The position numbers were made by a program, and so were the translations under genes. The notes beneath the pieces are model-generated. The model was not told the DNA's origin. It searched no databases and was given only the letters and a program-made list of their open reading frames with translations. From Halorubrum sp. GN11_10-6_MGM (GTDB taxonomy: Archaea; Halobacteriota; Halobacteria; Halobacteriales; Haloferacaceae), in NCBI RefSeq assembly GCF_005435165.1, contig NZ_SGUC01000020.1, forward strand, positions 1 through 51,274: a stretch of DNA of 51,274 nt. The letters are read 5' to 3'. Shown here piece after piece: positions 8,504 to 17,306 of the stretch. How positions within the stretch are numbered: position 1 is the stretch's first letter; the number at the start of each line of letters is the position of its first letter.

Positions 8504-9280
8504 TCAGAGCCCCGTCGGGTGCGGGAGGTAGGTCGTCTCTGGGCCCCACTCGGTGGTCAGCGACTCCAGCGCTCGCACGCCGAACGTCTCCGTGGCGTAG
8601 TGGCCGGCGAGGAACACCGTGAGGCCGGCCTCCCGCGCGTCGTGGTACACCTGCTGTTTCCCCTCGCCGGTGATCAGCGCGTCCGCGTCGGCCGCGACCG
8701 CCTCGTCGAGCCAGTCGACGCCGGAGCCGGTGACGACCCCAACGCGCTCGATCTCGTCGGGGCCGAAATCGAGGACGCGCGTCGGCGCCGACTCGCCGTC
8801 GGGTTGTCCCTCGAAGCCGTCGAGGGTCTCGCTGACCGCCGCCGTCGACCGCGGCTCGTCCGTCTCGCCGATCGTTCCGATCGTCACCGGACCGATCTCG
8901 CCGAACGGCTCCCGATCGCGCAGCCCGACCGCGTCGGCGACGCCCGCCGCGTTGCCGAGGTCCCGGTGGCCGTCGAGCGGGAGGTGCGAGACGTACAGCG
9001 CGATGTCGTGCTCGACGAGCGCCGCGATCCGGTCGTGGACGCGACCGGTGACGCGCTCGATGCCGCCCCACGAGAGCCCGTGGTGGACGACGAGCACGTC
9101 CGCGCCCGCCTCGGCGGCGGCCTCGATCGTCGCTCGCGCGGCGTCGACCGCGAACGCGACGCGCTCCACGTCGCCGTCGTCCGGACCCACCTGTAGCCCG
9201 TTCGCGCTCGCGTCGACGTCGGCGTACGCGGCCGTGTCGAGCTCGTCGTCGAGTCGGTCGACGTACTCGGAGAGTTCCAT
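8504..9280 (-). CDS. Nif3-like dinuclear metal centre protein
   Basis: A 258-residue protein of the Nif3/YbgI (DUF34) family, which forms hexameric toroids with a two-metal site per subunit; the true substrate is not settled. The signature is clear: ANGLQVGP near 26-33, [13 protein letters not shown] near 60-72 (first metal His pair), [18 protein letters not shown] around 213-230, and HYATETFG near 236-243 with a metal His/Glu. Length is normal. It lies 79 bases upstream of tgtA on the same strand, so readthrough is possible. Confidence 0.9.
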   Translation of the reverse strand: MELSEYVDRLDDELDTAAYADVDASANGLQVGPDDGDVERVAFAVDAARATIEAAAEAGADVLVVHHGLSWGGIERVTGRVHDRIAALVEHDIALYVSHLPLDGHRDLGNAAGVADAVGLRDREPFGEIGPVTIGTIGETDEPRSTAAVSETLDGFEGQPDGESAPTRVLDFGPDEIERVGVVTGSGVDWLDEAVAADADALITGEGKQQVYHDAREAGLTVFLAGHYATETFGVRALESLTTEWGPETTYLPHPTGL

Positions 9281-9430
9281 ACCGGTCCGTGGATCCGGCG
9301 GGGAATAAAGCGCGGCGGTCCGGCGGGCGCGAGGCCCTCGGAGGTGGTCTCGCCGCTGGTCGACGCTCGACGCTAACTCGCTCGCGACAGGATCAGCGGG
9401 CGACCCCGGTGGCGTCCGTACGGGGCCGAC

Positions 9431-10771
9431 CTAATCGTCGAGCTCCTCGGCCACGGAGTCCGGGACCGCGTCGGGACCCCCGGCCGCGGCGTCGGCGATG
9501 TCCGCCTCCTCCGGCCCGTCGGCCTGCGACGTGAACTCGGGGTCGAACAGCCGGAGGGCGGTCCGGATCGTCTCCCAGTCGTCCTCGCCGGCGGCGTCCC
9601 GGAGCGACCGGGTCGGGGCCGCGAGCAGCTGGCCGACCAGCGCGTCCGCGAGGTCCGCGACCGTCTCGCGCTGCTCGTCGGTCAGGTCGCCCTGCGCCTC
9701 CAGCTTCGACATCGCGCGGTCGAGTTCGCGGGCCTTCACCTGGTCCGCGCCGGCGTACATCGCCGAGATGGCGTCGTCGGCGCGCTTGCGCTTGTACGCT
9801 TCGAGGATGCGGTCGAGCTCCTCGTCGATGATCGCTTCGACCTTCCGGGCCTCCTCGGCGCGGCTCTCCCTAGTCCGACGCGTGACGTCTTCGAGATCGT
9901 CGATGTCGTAGACGGTGACGCCTTCGCGGGCGCCGGCGGCCGGGTCGACGTCCCGGGGCTGCGCGATGTCGATACAGATGACTCGGCCCGCGCCGTCGAC
10001 GTGCGACGGGTGGACGACGAGATCCGGGCTCCCGGTCGCGGTGACGACGAGGTCGGCCTCGGGGATGATCGCGGGGAGGTCCGCGAGCGGCACCGCCTCC
10101 GCCGGCGTGTCGACCTCCTCGGCGACGAACTCCGCGTGCGGGACGGTGCGGTTCGCGACGACGATCTCCGAGACGGCGGTGTCGTCGAGCGTGCGGGCGG
10201 CGAGCGTCCCCATCTCGCCGGCGCCGACGACGACCGCCGACCCGTCGGTGAGGTCGATCTCGCTCGCCGCCAGCCGGACCGCCGCGGAGCCGAGCGAGAC
10301 GACCCCCTCGTTGATCTCGGTCTCCGTCCGCGCGCGCTCGCCGACGTGGAGCGCCTTCGTCACGGCGTCTTTGAGCACCGGCCCGATGCCGCCCGCGGAC
10401 TTCGACTCCTCGTACGCCTCGCGCAGCTGGCCGATGATCTGGTCTTCACCGAGTACGAGCGACTCCAGCCCGGACGCGACGCGCATCAGGTGCTCTAAGC
10501 TCTCCTCGTGGTCGAGCCGGCGGACCGCGCCGCCGCGCACGTCCGGCGCGAACGTCGACAGCGCCGTCGCGCCGTCGATCGTGCGGTCCGTGACGACGTA
10601 CGCCTCCGAGCGGTTACACGTCTGGACCGCGAACGCCTCCTCGACCCCTTCGCGCGCGAGCAGGTCCGAGACGGTCGCGCGGACGCCGTCGCCGCCGGCG
10701 GCCTCGATCTCGTCGACGGTCGCGTCGGCGTGGGCGACGCTCACGCCGGCGATCGCACCCGTCTCTCTCAT
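9431..10771 (-). CDS. hemA: Glutamyl-tRNA reductase
   Basis: A 446-residue enzyme that reduces glutamyl-tRNA(Glu) to glutamate-1-semialdehyde, the first step of C5 tetrapyrrole synthesis. The catalytic Cys52 lies in QTCNRSEAYVV; GLESLVLGEDQIIGQ is the hallmark after it; the NADPH Rossmann motif reads VVGAGEMGTLAARTL; a long helical dimerisation domain follows, then an acidic tail. The ATG at 10771 overlaps the TGA of sirC by one base (TGATG), which fixes the start and shows translational coupling. The promoter is probably that before ahbAB, which would make hemA the third gene of the operon. Confidence 0.96.
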   Translation of the reverse strand: MRETGAIAGVSVAHADATVDEIEAAGGDGVRATVSDLLAREGVEEAFAVQTCNRSEAYVVTDRTIDGATALSTFAPDVRGGAVRRLDHEESLEHLMRVASGLESLVLGEDQIIGQLREAYEESKSAGGIGPVLKDAVTKALHVGERARTETEINEGVVSLGSAAVRLAASEIDLTDGSAVVVGAGEMGTLAARTLDDTAVSEIVVANRTVPHAEFVAEEVDTPAEAVPLADLPAIIPEADLVVTATGSPDLVVHPSHVDGAGRVICIDIAQPRDVDPAAGAREGVTVYDIDDLEDVTRRTRESRAEEARKVEAIIDEELDRILEAYKRKRADDAISAMYAGADQVKARELDRAMSKLEAQGDLTDEQRETVADLADALVGQLLAAPTRSLRDAAGEDDWETIRTALRLFDPEFTSQADGPEEADIADAAAGGPDAVPDSVAEELDD

Positions 10772-11505
10772 CAATTGAGTACCCCCTCTATCACGGTGTC
10801 GGCCTCTTGCCGTCCGTAAGATCTCCCCTTTTGTAAAGCCTTCCAAACCCCCCGCGATCTGACGACGCGCCGGACCGCTTCCCGGCGCTTTTCGGGCGCG
10901 ACACCGGCCGCTTTCAGCTCCTCGCGGATCTCCCCCGAGAGCGCCGCCATCTCGCCCGCGCCGTCGATCTCGGCCTCGATCCGCTCGCGCAACGCCTTCG
11001 CCAAGGCGGGGCTGGTCCCGCCCGTCGAGAGCGCCACGGTCACCGGATCGTCCTCGACCGTCGCCGGGACCACGACGCTCCCGGGGTCGCGGCCGCCGGA
11101 GACGTCCGTCCGGTTGACGAGGAGTCCGCGGTCGAGCGCGGCGGACTCCACGGCGGCGTTGACCGCGGCGTCGTCGGTCGCGGCGACCGCCAGCGCCGGG
11201 GCAAGCCGGTCGATCCAGTCGGCGACGGCGTCGGCGTCCGGGGCGGCGCGGACCAGTTCGATCGACGGGCCGGCCTCGGTCCCAGACACGCCGTCGGCCT
11301 CGGATTCGCCGTTGCCGGCCGCCTCGCTGTCGGCCTCGGACTCGCCGTCGGCTCCCGCCAGCGATCGCAGCCGCTCGTCGAACGCCGGGCTGACGACGAC
11401 GACGCGCGCGGCCTCGTCGAAGCCGCGCGCCTTCCGCGAGCCGACCGAACCGCCGCCGAAGACGACCACCGTCTCGCCCGAGAGGTCGTGGTACAGCGGC
11501 GTCAC
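10771..11505 (-). CDS. sirC: Precorrin-2 dehydrogenase / siroheme synthase-like protein
   Basis: A 244-residue protein that oxidises precorrin-2 to sirohydrochlorin with NAD. The N-terminal nucleotide-binding motif GGGSVGSRKARG is at about 17-28; the conserved stretch VNRTDVSGGRDPGSVVVPA lies in the middle and is followed by TGGTSPALAKALRERIE. An acidic, Ser/Gly/Glu-rich insertion (about 53-80) interrupts the Rossmann domain and is probably a halophile-specific loop. The gene follows ahbAB by 31 bases and overlaps hemA by one base. It may also supply ferrochelatase activity, as in Met8p-type proteins; the sequence alone cannot decide. Confidence 0.9.
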   Translation of the reverse strand: MTPLYHDLSGETVVVFGGGSVGSRKARGFDEAARVVVVSPAFDERLRSLAGADGESEADSEAAGNGESEADGVSGTEAGPSIELVRAAPDADAVADWIDRLAPALAVAATDDAAVNAAVESAALDRGLLVNRTDVSGGRDPGSVVVPATVEDDPVTVALSTGGTSPALAKALRERIEAEIDGAGEMAALSGEIREELKAAGVAPEKRREAVRRVVRSRGVWKALQKGRSYGRQEADTVIEGVLN

Positions 11506-11536
11506 CGTCGCCCTCCGAAGGCGGTGATTCGGCGGG

Positions 11537-12622
11537 TCACGCCGTGTTGCTGTCCGCCCGGTCCGCGATGCGGATGCCGGTCTTCTTGAGGATGCGCGTC
11601 GAGAACAGGGTGTCCCAGTCGTCGGCGCCCACGTCCCAGTACTCCGCCATCAGCTCTCTGACCTCCGCGATCCGACGCTCGCTTTCGGCCTCCGTGCGGC
11701 CGTGCGTCATGGCGAAGAAGTTGTACTCCCAGACGCCGGCGTGGCGCGGCCGCTCGTAGCAGTGCGTGACGAAGTCCAGCTCCGCGACCGCGGGGCCGAC
11801 CTCGTCGAGGACGTCCTCCGGGACGTTCCAGACCGTCATCCCGTTCTCGGTGTAGCCGAGCGCGTAGTGGTTCGGGATGACGCCCACGCGGCGCACCTTC
11901 CCCTCCTCGTTGAACCGCTTGATCGTCTCGATCACCCAGTCGACGTCGGCGTCGAGCGCGGCCGCCACGTCGGCGTACGGCGTCTCCGTCACCGGCAGGC
12001 CGCCCTGAATCTCCACGACGAGGTCGCGCTCCTCGGGCGTGAGCGTCCCCCGGTCGCTCGGCGCGACCTCGGGGCCGAGATCGGAGCGGTCGACGTCGCC
12101 GTCGGGGACGGGGCCGTCGACGAGGAACTTCGCGCCGACGTGGAACTCCCGGAGCTTCGGGAGGTTGTACGTCTCCTGGCCCGTGGCGTCCTCGATCTCG
12201 GCGAGCACCTCCTCGACCCGGTCGCTCCCGTCCTTGTCTGGGTCCGGGTGGTCCGCGACGCTCACCACGAACCACATGTTGAGGTGGGGGTGTTCGCGCT
12301 CGTAGTTGTGCGCGACCGCGGTGAACTCGTTGACGGCCTCCGCGATCTCCTCGTAGCGCTCCTCGGGCGCGTGCATCGCCACGAGCGAGGCGGCGCCGCC
12401 GATCTCCTCGGCGTTGACCAAGGCGCCGAACCGCGAGAGGATTCCCTCCTCGTCGAGCTCGCGGACGCGCTCGCACAGCTCCGGCCCCGTCACGTCGACG
12501 CCGCGCTCGCGGAGCGCGGCCGCCGCCGCGTCGAAGGGGCGCTCCGTCACGGGGAAGCCCCCTTGGAACGCGTTGATGATCGCGCGGTCGAGCGCCGTCA
12601 GGTCCGCGTCGACCTCTTGCAT
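11537..12622 (-). CDS. ahbAB: Siroheme decarboxylase, fused AhbA-AhbB
   Basis: A 361-residue protein with two AsnC/Lrp-like halves in tandem (about 1-160 and 180-350). Each half starts with a winged-helix segment containing a related motif (AIINAFQGGFPVTERPF at 14-30; LVVEIQGGLPVTETPY in the second half) and ends in an alpha/beta ligand domain. In the alternative heme pathway AhbA and AhbB are separate subunits that remove two carboxylates from siroheme to give 12,18-didecarboxysiroheme. Here they form one chain, which explains the double length. Adjacent sirC and hemA support this role over a plain Lrp regulator. Confidence 0.9.
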   Translation of the reverse strand: MQEVDADLTALDRAIINAFQGGFPVTERPFDAAAAALRERGVDVTGPELCERVRELDEEGILSRFGALVNAEEIGGAASLVAMHAPEERYEEIAEAVNEFTAVAHNYEREHPHLNMWFVVSVADHPDPDKDGSDRVEEVLAEIEDATGQETYNLPKLREFHVGAKFLVDGPVPDGDVDRSDLGPEVAPSDRGTLTPEERDLVVEIQGGLPVTETPYADVAAALDADVDWVIETIKRFNEEGKVRRVGVIPNHYALGYTENGMTVWNVPEDVLDEVGPAVAELDFVTHCYERPRHAGVWEYNFFAMTHGRTEAESERRIAEVRELMAEYWDVGADDWDTLFSTRILKKTGIRIADRADSNTA

Positions 12623-12643
12623 AGAGCAATATCGGGACCGAGC

Positions 12644-12653
12644 GAGAATAAGC
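12644..12653 (-). promoter_or_regulatory. Promoter of the ahbAB-sirC-hemA operon
   Basis: On the minus strand GCTTATTCTC lies about 27 bases before the ahbAB ATG at 12622, the normal spacing for a leaderless haloarchaeal transcript. Confidence 0.5.
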
Positions 12654-12715
12654 GATCCGACCCGGCGCGGGCGGGGGTTCGGCGCGCGCTACTCGTCCAC
12701 GTCGCGGCGGCGACG

Positions 12716-13183
12716 CTACTCGTTCACGTCGCGGGCGATGTCCGCGAGCGAGGAGGGCGGCCCCCGGGCGGCGTCGTACACGGTCCGTTCGCCCGGGATT
12801 CGGAGCCCGTACTGCTCGCCGGACACCACGACGTCGAGGACGACGCCCTCGCCCGGCTCCCGCCCGTTCGCGTCGAGCCACTCGACCAGTCGGTTCGTCC
12901 CCTCACCGCCCTCCCGCGCGAGTCGGCGGTTGTCGTAGGCGCCGCGGAGGAGCCGTCCGCGGGAGTCGCTCGCGACGCGGGCGTGGTACTCGGTCCCGTC
13001 GAACGCGACTCGGATCAGGTCGCCCGCGTCGACGCCGAGCGCGTCGCAGGTCCCGGACTCGACGCGCCCGTCGAGCGCGTCGTCGTCGGGGAGCCTGACG
13101 CAGGGGCGGCGAGTGCCGCCGCTCCGGGCGAGCGAGACGCGGACCGAAGAAACGTCCTCGCCGTCGGAGGGGACGCGAGGCAT
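12716..13183 (-). CDS. Conserved haloarchaeal protein (possibly DUF7112)
   Basis: A 155-residue acidic protein of the haloarchaeal core set. Residues 12-50 (VSSVRVSLARSGGTRRPCVRLP...) and 57-75 (GDLIRVAFDGTEYHARVA) look like a small beta barrel of the kind that binds nucleic acid or a partner; this is only a pattern impression. It follows the S6e ribosomal gene by 10 bases on the same strand, so it is almost certainly cotranscribed with it and may act in translation or RNA handling. The DUF number is from memory and not certain. Confidence 0.7.
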   Translation of the reverse strand: MPRVPSDGEDVSSVRVSLARSGGTRRPCVRLPDDDALDGRVESGTCDALGVDAGDLIRVAFDGTEYHARVASDSRGRLLRGAYDNRRLAREGGEGTNRLVEWLDANGREPGEGVVLDVVVSGEQYGLRIPGERTVYDAARGPPSSLADIARDVNE

Positions 13184-13193
13184 CGCGGCGTCG

Positions 13194-13598
13194 TTACTCG
13201 TCGGCTTCGTCGTCCGCGTCGCCCTCGCCGAGCGCGGCCGCCACGTCGCCGTCGCCGTCGACGACGCTCGCGTTGATCTGCGCGATGTCGTCGTCGATCT
13301 CGCGGCCGCGGACGGTGATCCGCTTGCGCTCGCCCTCGCGGGACGGCTCGAAGCCGACGCCGCCTTCGAGGAGGAGCTCCTTCAGGCGCGTGCCGGAGAC
13401 GTCCTCGCGCATGGGGCGGCCGGTCTCGTCCGAGCCGCCGGTGAGTTCGATCGTGAACTCCGACAGTCCGACGGCGTCGCCGCCGATCTCGTCGCCGAGC
13501 TCGCGACCGAGGAATCGGTTTGCGTCCTGTCCGTCGACCTCTCGCTGGAACGTCTCGCCGGTCTCGGGGTCGGCGACGACGACTTTGAATTCGGCCAT
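13194..13598 (-). CDS. rps6e: Small-subunit ribosomal protein eS6
   Basis: A 134-residue protein starting MAEFKVVVADPETG. The S6e core is clear: VADPETGETFQREVDG, FLGRELGDEIGGD, and the RPMREDVSG motif near 62-70, followed by LLLEGGVGFEPSREGERKR. The C-terminal ~20 residues are acidic, a usual halophile extension. A TATA-like ATAAAAAGC element lies about 25-30 bases before the ATG at 13598, supporting this start over the longer open frame. It leads a two-gene unit with the conserved protein downstream. Confidence 0.95.
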   Translation of the reverse strand: MAEFKVVVADPETGETFQREVDGQDANRFLGRELGDEIGGDAVGLSEFTIELTGGSDETGRPMREDVSGTRLKELLLEGGVGFEPSREGERKRITVRGREIDDDIAQINASVVDGDGDVAAALGEGDADDEADE

Positions 13599-13618
13599 GC
13601 GCGAACCCAGTCCCCCGC

Positions 13619-13628
13619 GCATAAAAAG
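13619..13628 (-). promoter_or_regulatory. Promoter of the eS6 unit
   Basis: On the minus strand GCTTTTTATG lies about 25 bases before the ATG at 13598. It is one of the few A/T runs in the region and sits at normal TATA spacing. Confidence 0.5.
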
Positions 13629-13664
13629 CACGTCGAAACGTCGGAACCGCTCGCCGCGGCGCGC

Positions 13665-14375
13665 TCAGGCGTCTGCCCCGTCGACGCGCACGATACGGCG
13701 TTCGCCGTCGCCCCACGGTCCCTCGACGAACGCGGCCTCGACCGCCCGGGCGACGGCGTCGGGGTCGTCCGGGCCGCCGGCGTCCGCGACGCTCCCGACC
13801 GAATCCGGATCGAACGGCACGTCGAGCGCGCCGTAGACGCGGTCGGTGACCCGGGCGATCGGCTCGGGGTCCGCCGCCGAGGCGACGAGGACGCCCGCGA
13901 CGAGCGCGGCGTCGGCGCGGACGCGCTGAGCGAGGCCGGCGATTTTACCGCCGCTCGCGACCCGCAGCGAGTAGTCGCCGGGACAGAACGCGTCCGGCGG
14001 CTCTCCCCGGACCACGTCGACGCCGAGGTCGCGGAGCGCGTCGCGGAGCGTCTCGGTCGCGGTCTCGTACCGCGAGTCGATCGACCCGCGGCCCTCGCCG
14101 GTCGGCACCGCGACGCCGAACGACAGCGTCGACCCAGTGTACGCGACCGCGCGCCCGCCCACGTCGCGCTCGACGGTCGGGAACCCCGCGTCGCGCGCCG
14201 CGCGCTTCGCTCGCTCGAATCCCGGCTCGCGGACGTCCCGCCGGCCGAACGCGACCTGCCGCGGCGGCGCGGTGACGCGCACGGCCGGGACACCGTCCGC
14301 GGCGGACGCGAGCAGGTCCGCCGTCGGCTCGCGGTCCGCGGCGGGCGTCTCGAACTCGCCCCTGTACACGCGCAT
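13665..14375 (-). CDS. Lipoate-protein ligase A family protein
   Basis: A 236-residue protein of the biotin/lipoate ligase superfamily. The motif DVGGRAVAYTGSTLSFGVAV corresponds to the RR-x-GGGAVYHD-like substrate loop, and GGKIAGLAQRVRADAALVAG contains the Lys and AQ of the lipoyl-adenylate site. LplA-type enzymes attach lipoate or octanoate to E2 or GcvH subunits. The size fits the large domain alone. The start MRVYRGEFETP at 14375 is chosen because the upstream part is shadow-like. It is divergent from the 7TM kinase gene (146 bases between starts). Members with altered substrate use exist, so the substrate is not certain. Confidence 0.85.
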   Translation of the reverse strand: MRVYRGEFETPAADREPTADLLASAADGVPAVRVTAPPRQVAFGRRDVREPGFERAKRAARDAGFPTVERDVGGRAVAYTGSTLSFGVAVPTGEGRGSIDSRYETATETLRDALRDLGVDVVRGEPPDAFCPGDYSLRVASGGKIAGLAQRVRADAALVAGVLVASAADPEPIARVTDRVYGALDVPFDPDSVGSVADAGGPDDPDAVARAVEAAFVEGPWGDGERRIVRVDGADA

Positions 14376-14520
14376 ACCGAATCCGACGACCGGAGCGCAC
14401 AAGCCCTTTGCGCCGGGGAGGATTGCCCGTCGGCGCGCTACGAGCGCCGGAGACGAGGCGGCCCGTTCGCCGGCGCGTGACACAACAGTTTTGTCGGCTC
14501 TGGAAGTGGTTCAGGTATCG

Positions 14521-16200
14521 ATGAGCGACCTCGGCGCGCTGCCGGTCCAAGCGTACCTGACCGCCTGCCTGTTGGCGGGGGTCATCGGGCTCTGGCTCGG
14601 CCGGGTCGCGTGGCGCGAGCGCGACGAGCCCGGAGGGATCGAGGTCGCACTCTACCTGCTGTGCGGCGGCGGCGTCTCCCTCCTGTACGCGCTCCGCGTC
14701 GCCGCGACCGGCGAGGTCGCGATGACGGTCGCGCTCAACATGGCGACGCCGCTGTTGGGCGCGCTGCCGGTCCTCTGGATCCTCTTCGCCTTCGCGTTCA
14801 CCGGGCACGACCGCTGGCGCACGGAGAACCGGATCGTCGCGCTCGCGGCGCCGGCGTTCGTCTGGGTCCTGCTGGCGTGGTCGAGCGGCACCCACGGGCT
14901 CGCCCGCCGCTCGGTGACGCCGGTCACGGACGGGTCGTTCACGCTGCTCGGGTACGGGCTGGGCCCCGTCGGGGGCGCGTTCGTCCTCCTCGCGTACGGG
15001 CTGTGCGTCGCCGGCGCGGTCCTCGTCGTCGACCTCTACGAACGGACGGGGAACCGGTACCGACTCCAGACGTTCGTCGTGCTGCTCGGCACGCTGTTCC
15101 CGTTTCTGGCGGGGATCACGACCGTCGTCGACGTGGGGAGCTACCCGCACCTCTCGTGGCTGCCGACGGCGTTCGTGATCCACGGCGTGTTCCTCTACGG
15201 CACCGTCTTCTGGCTCGGGACCCTCGACGCCGCGGTCGTCGCGCGAGACACCGCGGTCGAGGTGATGCAAGACCCCGTCATCGTCTCGGGCTCCGACGGG
15301 CGCATCCGCGACCTGAACCCCGCCGCCGAGGCGCTCCTCCCGCCTGACGCGGTCGGATCGTCGCTGTCGGCGGTGTTCCCGCGGCTCGAGACCGGCGTCG
15401 AACACCCGATCACCATCGGCGACCGCCAGTTCGACATCCAGGAGAACCCGATCACCGACCCGCGCGGCACCGACCGCGGCCACGTCTTCCTGCTCCGCGA
15501 CGTCACCGCGCGGGAGCGGCGACAGGCAGAGCTCGAACGCCGGGAGGCCGAGCTCGAACGCCAGAACGAGCGCCTCGCGGAGTTCGCCGGCGTCGTCTCG
15601 CACGACCTCCGGAACCCGCTCGCCGCCGCGTCCGCGGCCGTCGAACTGGCCCGCCAGCGCGCGGACGACCCGGACGGACCCCTACAGCGGGCCGCGAACG
15701 CCCACGAGCGGATGGACGACATGATCGAGGGCCTGCTCGCGCTGGCGACCGCGGGGGAGACGGTCGACGACCTCGACCGCGTCTCCCTCGACGGAACCGT
15801 CAGGCGCGTCTGGTCCCGGCTGGAGACCGGAGACGCGACGCTGACCGTCTGGGGCGGAGACGCGACCGTGCTGGCCGACCGCGACCGCCTCGAACAGCTC
15901 GTCTCGAACCTCTTTCGCAACGCGATCGACCACGCCGGCGAGGACGTCACCGTCACGGTCTCCGTCGAGCGCGACGGCGACGGAATCGCGCTCGCGGTCG
16001 GCGACAACGGTCCCGGAGTCCCGGCCGACGAGCGCGAGCGCGTCACCGAACGCGGGGTGTCGCTCGGCGGCGGCACCGGGCTCGGGCTGGCGATCGTCGG
16101 CGACATCGCCGAGGCGCACGGGTGGACGCTCTCGGTCGCCGAGTCCGACGCCGGCGGCGCGCGGTTCGTGATCGGCGGGATGGAGGCGGCCGACGCGTGA
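14521..16200 (+). CDS. Sensor histidine kinase with N-terminal 7TM domain
   Basis: A 559-residue membrane kinase. Seven hydrophobic segments fill residues ~7-235 (HisKA_7TM type sensor), followed by a PAS domain (about 245-330), a Glu/Arg-rich coiled coil (about 330-352), the HisKA box VVSHDLRNPLAAA with phospho-acceptor His361, and an HATPase domain (N box LVSNLFRNAIDHAGE near 459; GGGTGLGLAIV near 518). It should sense a membrane or extracellular signal and phosphorylate an unlinked response regulator; none is nearby. Its TGA overlaps the GTG start of the next gene by four bases. Confidence 0.92.
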   Translation: MSDLGALPVQAYLTACLLAGVIGLWLGRVAWRERDEPGGIEVALYLLCGGGVSLLYALRVAATGEVAMTVALNMATPLLGALPVLWILFAFAFTGHDRWRTENRIVALAAPAFVWVLLAWSSGTHGLARRSVTPVTDGSFTLLGYGLGPVGGAFVLLAYGLCVAGAVLVVDLYERTGNRYRLQTFVVLLGTLFPFLAGITTVVDVGSYPHLSWLPTAFVIHGVFLYGTVFWLGTLDAAVVARDTAVEVMQDPVIVSGSDGRIRDLNPAAEALLPPDAVGSSLSAVFPRLETGVEHPITIGDRQFDIQENPITDPRGTDRGHVFLLRDVTARERRQAELERREAELERQNERLAEFAGVVSHDLRNPLAAASAAVELARQRADDPDGPLQRAANAHERMDDMIEGLLALATAGETVDDLDRVSLDGTVRRVWSRLETGDATLTVWGGDATVLADRDRLEQLVSNLFRNAIDHAGEDVTVTVSVERDGDGIALAVGDNGPGVPADERERVTERGVSLGGGTGLGLAIVGDIAEAHGWTLSVAESDAGGARFVIGGMEAADA

Positions 16201-17231
16201 CGGGCGGGCCGACCGAGGCGCCGTCCGACGCGGCCGACGACTCGGACGCTCCCGGCGGTCGGTCGGACCCGACGGTGACGCTCCCGGCCGGCGTCGTCGA
16301 CCGGTACGAGAAGTTCTCGCGGTTCAACTCTCCGTACCCCGCTCACGACCGCGGCCGCGCCGTCGACCTCTACCCGGGCGACGGGGTCGGCCGTTCTCCG
16401 GTCGCCGGGACCGTCAGCGCGGTCCGGACCGTCGGCTGCCCGGACCGCGCGTACGCGGCCGACGAGGACCACCTGATCGTCGTCGACCTCGCCGACGAGT
16501 GGTGCGCCCGCGCCGGCGTGCCGGCCGGCACCGTCGCCCGGATGCTCCACGTGATCCCCGAGGTGGCTCCCGGCGATCGGGTCGCCGTCGGCGACGCGCT
16601 CGGGCCGACGACCCGCTCCGGGTTCTTCGGGCAGTGGGTCGACGACCACGTCCACCTCGGCTTCCGACCGCCCGACGCGAACCCCCTCCGAGCGAGCGGG
16701 TCGCTCCCGGTCGCGGTGGACGTCCCCGTCGAACCGGTCGCGTGGGACGGGAGAGGGACCGTCGTCGAGCGCGGACCGACGCACGTCGTGTTGCGCGGGC
16801 CGCGTCGCCGGAGCGCACGCGGCTCGTTCGCCGCGCTCGCGAGCGACGAGGGGGTTCCGCTCGACGGCGGGCTGACGCACTACGCGGGCGGCGGGACGTT
16901 CCGAAGCGCCGACGCGGCCCCCGTTGCGAGCGACGCGGCCCCCGCGACGCCCGCGGCGCGCGTGACGGAGGACGCGGCGCTGTCGCTCTGCGGGACCGAA
17001 GTCGGGACGGTTCGAACCGACGACGCCGGCGCCGGGGCGCCCCGAGTCGAGTGGGCGCCGGTCGACGTCCTCGCGAACGGCGAGCGCGTGACCGGCCTCT
17101 CGCTGTTCGCGTCGCGCGCCGACCGGTTCGGCGTCAAGGTGGTCTGTCCGGACCGCGAGTTCCCGATCGGCGAGTCGGTGACGGTCGAGATCGTCCGGAG
17201 CGACGACCCGATCCGGCTCGGCGTCGGCTGA
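16197..17231 (+). CDS. M23-peptidase-like (LytM/lipoyl-barrel) protein coupled to the sensor kinase
   Basis: A 344-residue protein. The GTG start at 16197 lies in a GTGA overlap with the kinase stop and is preferred over an in-frame ATG inside the kinase gene. Residues ~46-165 resemble an M23/LytM barrel: HDRGRAVDLYPGDGVGRSPVAG carries the His and Asp expected of metal site 1, a second His lies in RMLHVIPEVAPGDRV, and DDHVHLGFR supplies the HxH of metal site 2. No signal peptide is seen. The C-terminal half is acidic and beta-rich without a known motif. Archaea lack murein, so a cell-wall peptidase role is not expected; the fold may serve binding. Function inferred only. Confidence 0.75.
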   Translation: MTGGPTEAPSDAADDSDAPGGRSDPTVTLPAGVVDRYEKFSRFNSPYPAHDRGRAVDLYPGDGVGRSPVAGTVSAVRTVGCPDRAYAADEDHLIVVDLADEWCARAGVPAGTVARMLHVIPEVAPGDRVAVGDALGPTTRSGFFGQWVDDHVHLGFRPPDANPLRASGSLPVAVDVPVEPVAWDGRGTVVERGPTHVVLRGPRRRSARGSFAALASDEGVPLDGGLTHYAGGGTFRSADAAPVASDAAPATPAARVTEDAALSLCGTEVGTVRTDDAGAGAPRVEWAPVDVLANGERVTGLSLFASRADRFGVKVVCPDREFPIGESVTVEIVRSDDPIRLGVG

Positions 17232-17306
17232 GCGCGGTCGTCAATCGGTCGCCGGTTGTCGCGCGTTTCCGGGGGGTACAAGCGGTCCGGGCGTATTCCC
17301 CGGAAC

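Noticed and set aside
11537-12622. Plain Lrp/AsnC transcription regulator reading of the 361-residue protein
   Set aside because: The tandem two-half structure and neighbours sirC and hemA fit fused AhbA-AhbB better, although residual DNA binding cannot be excluded.
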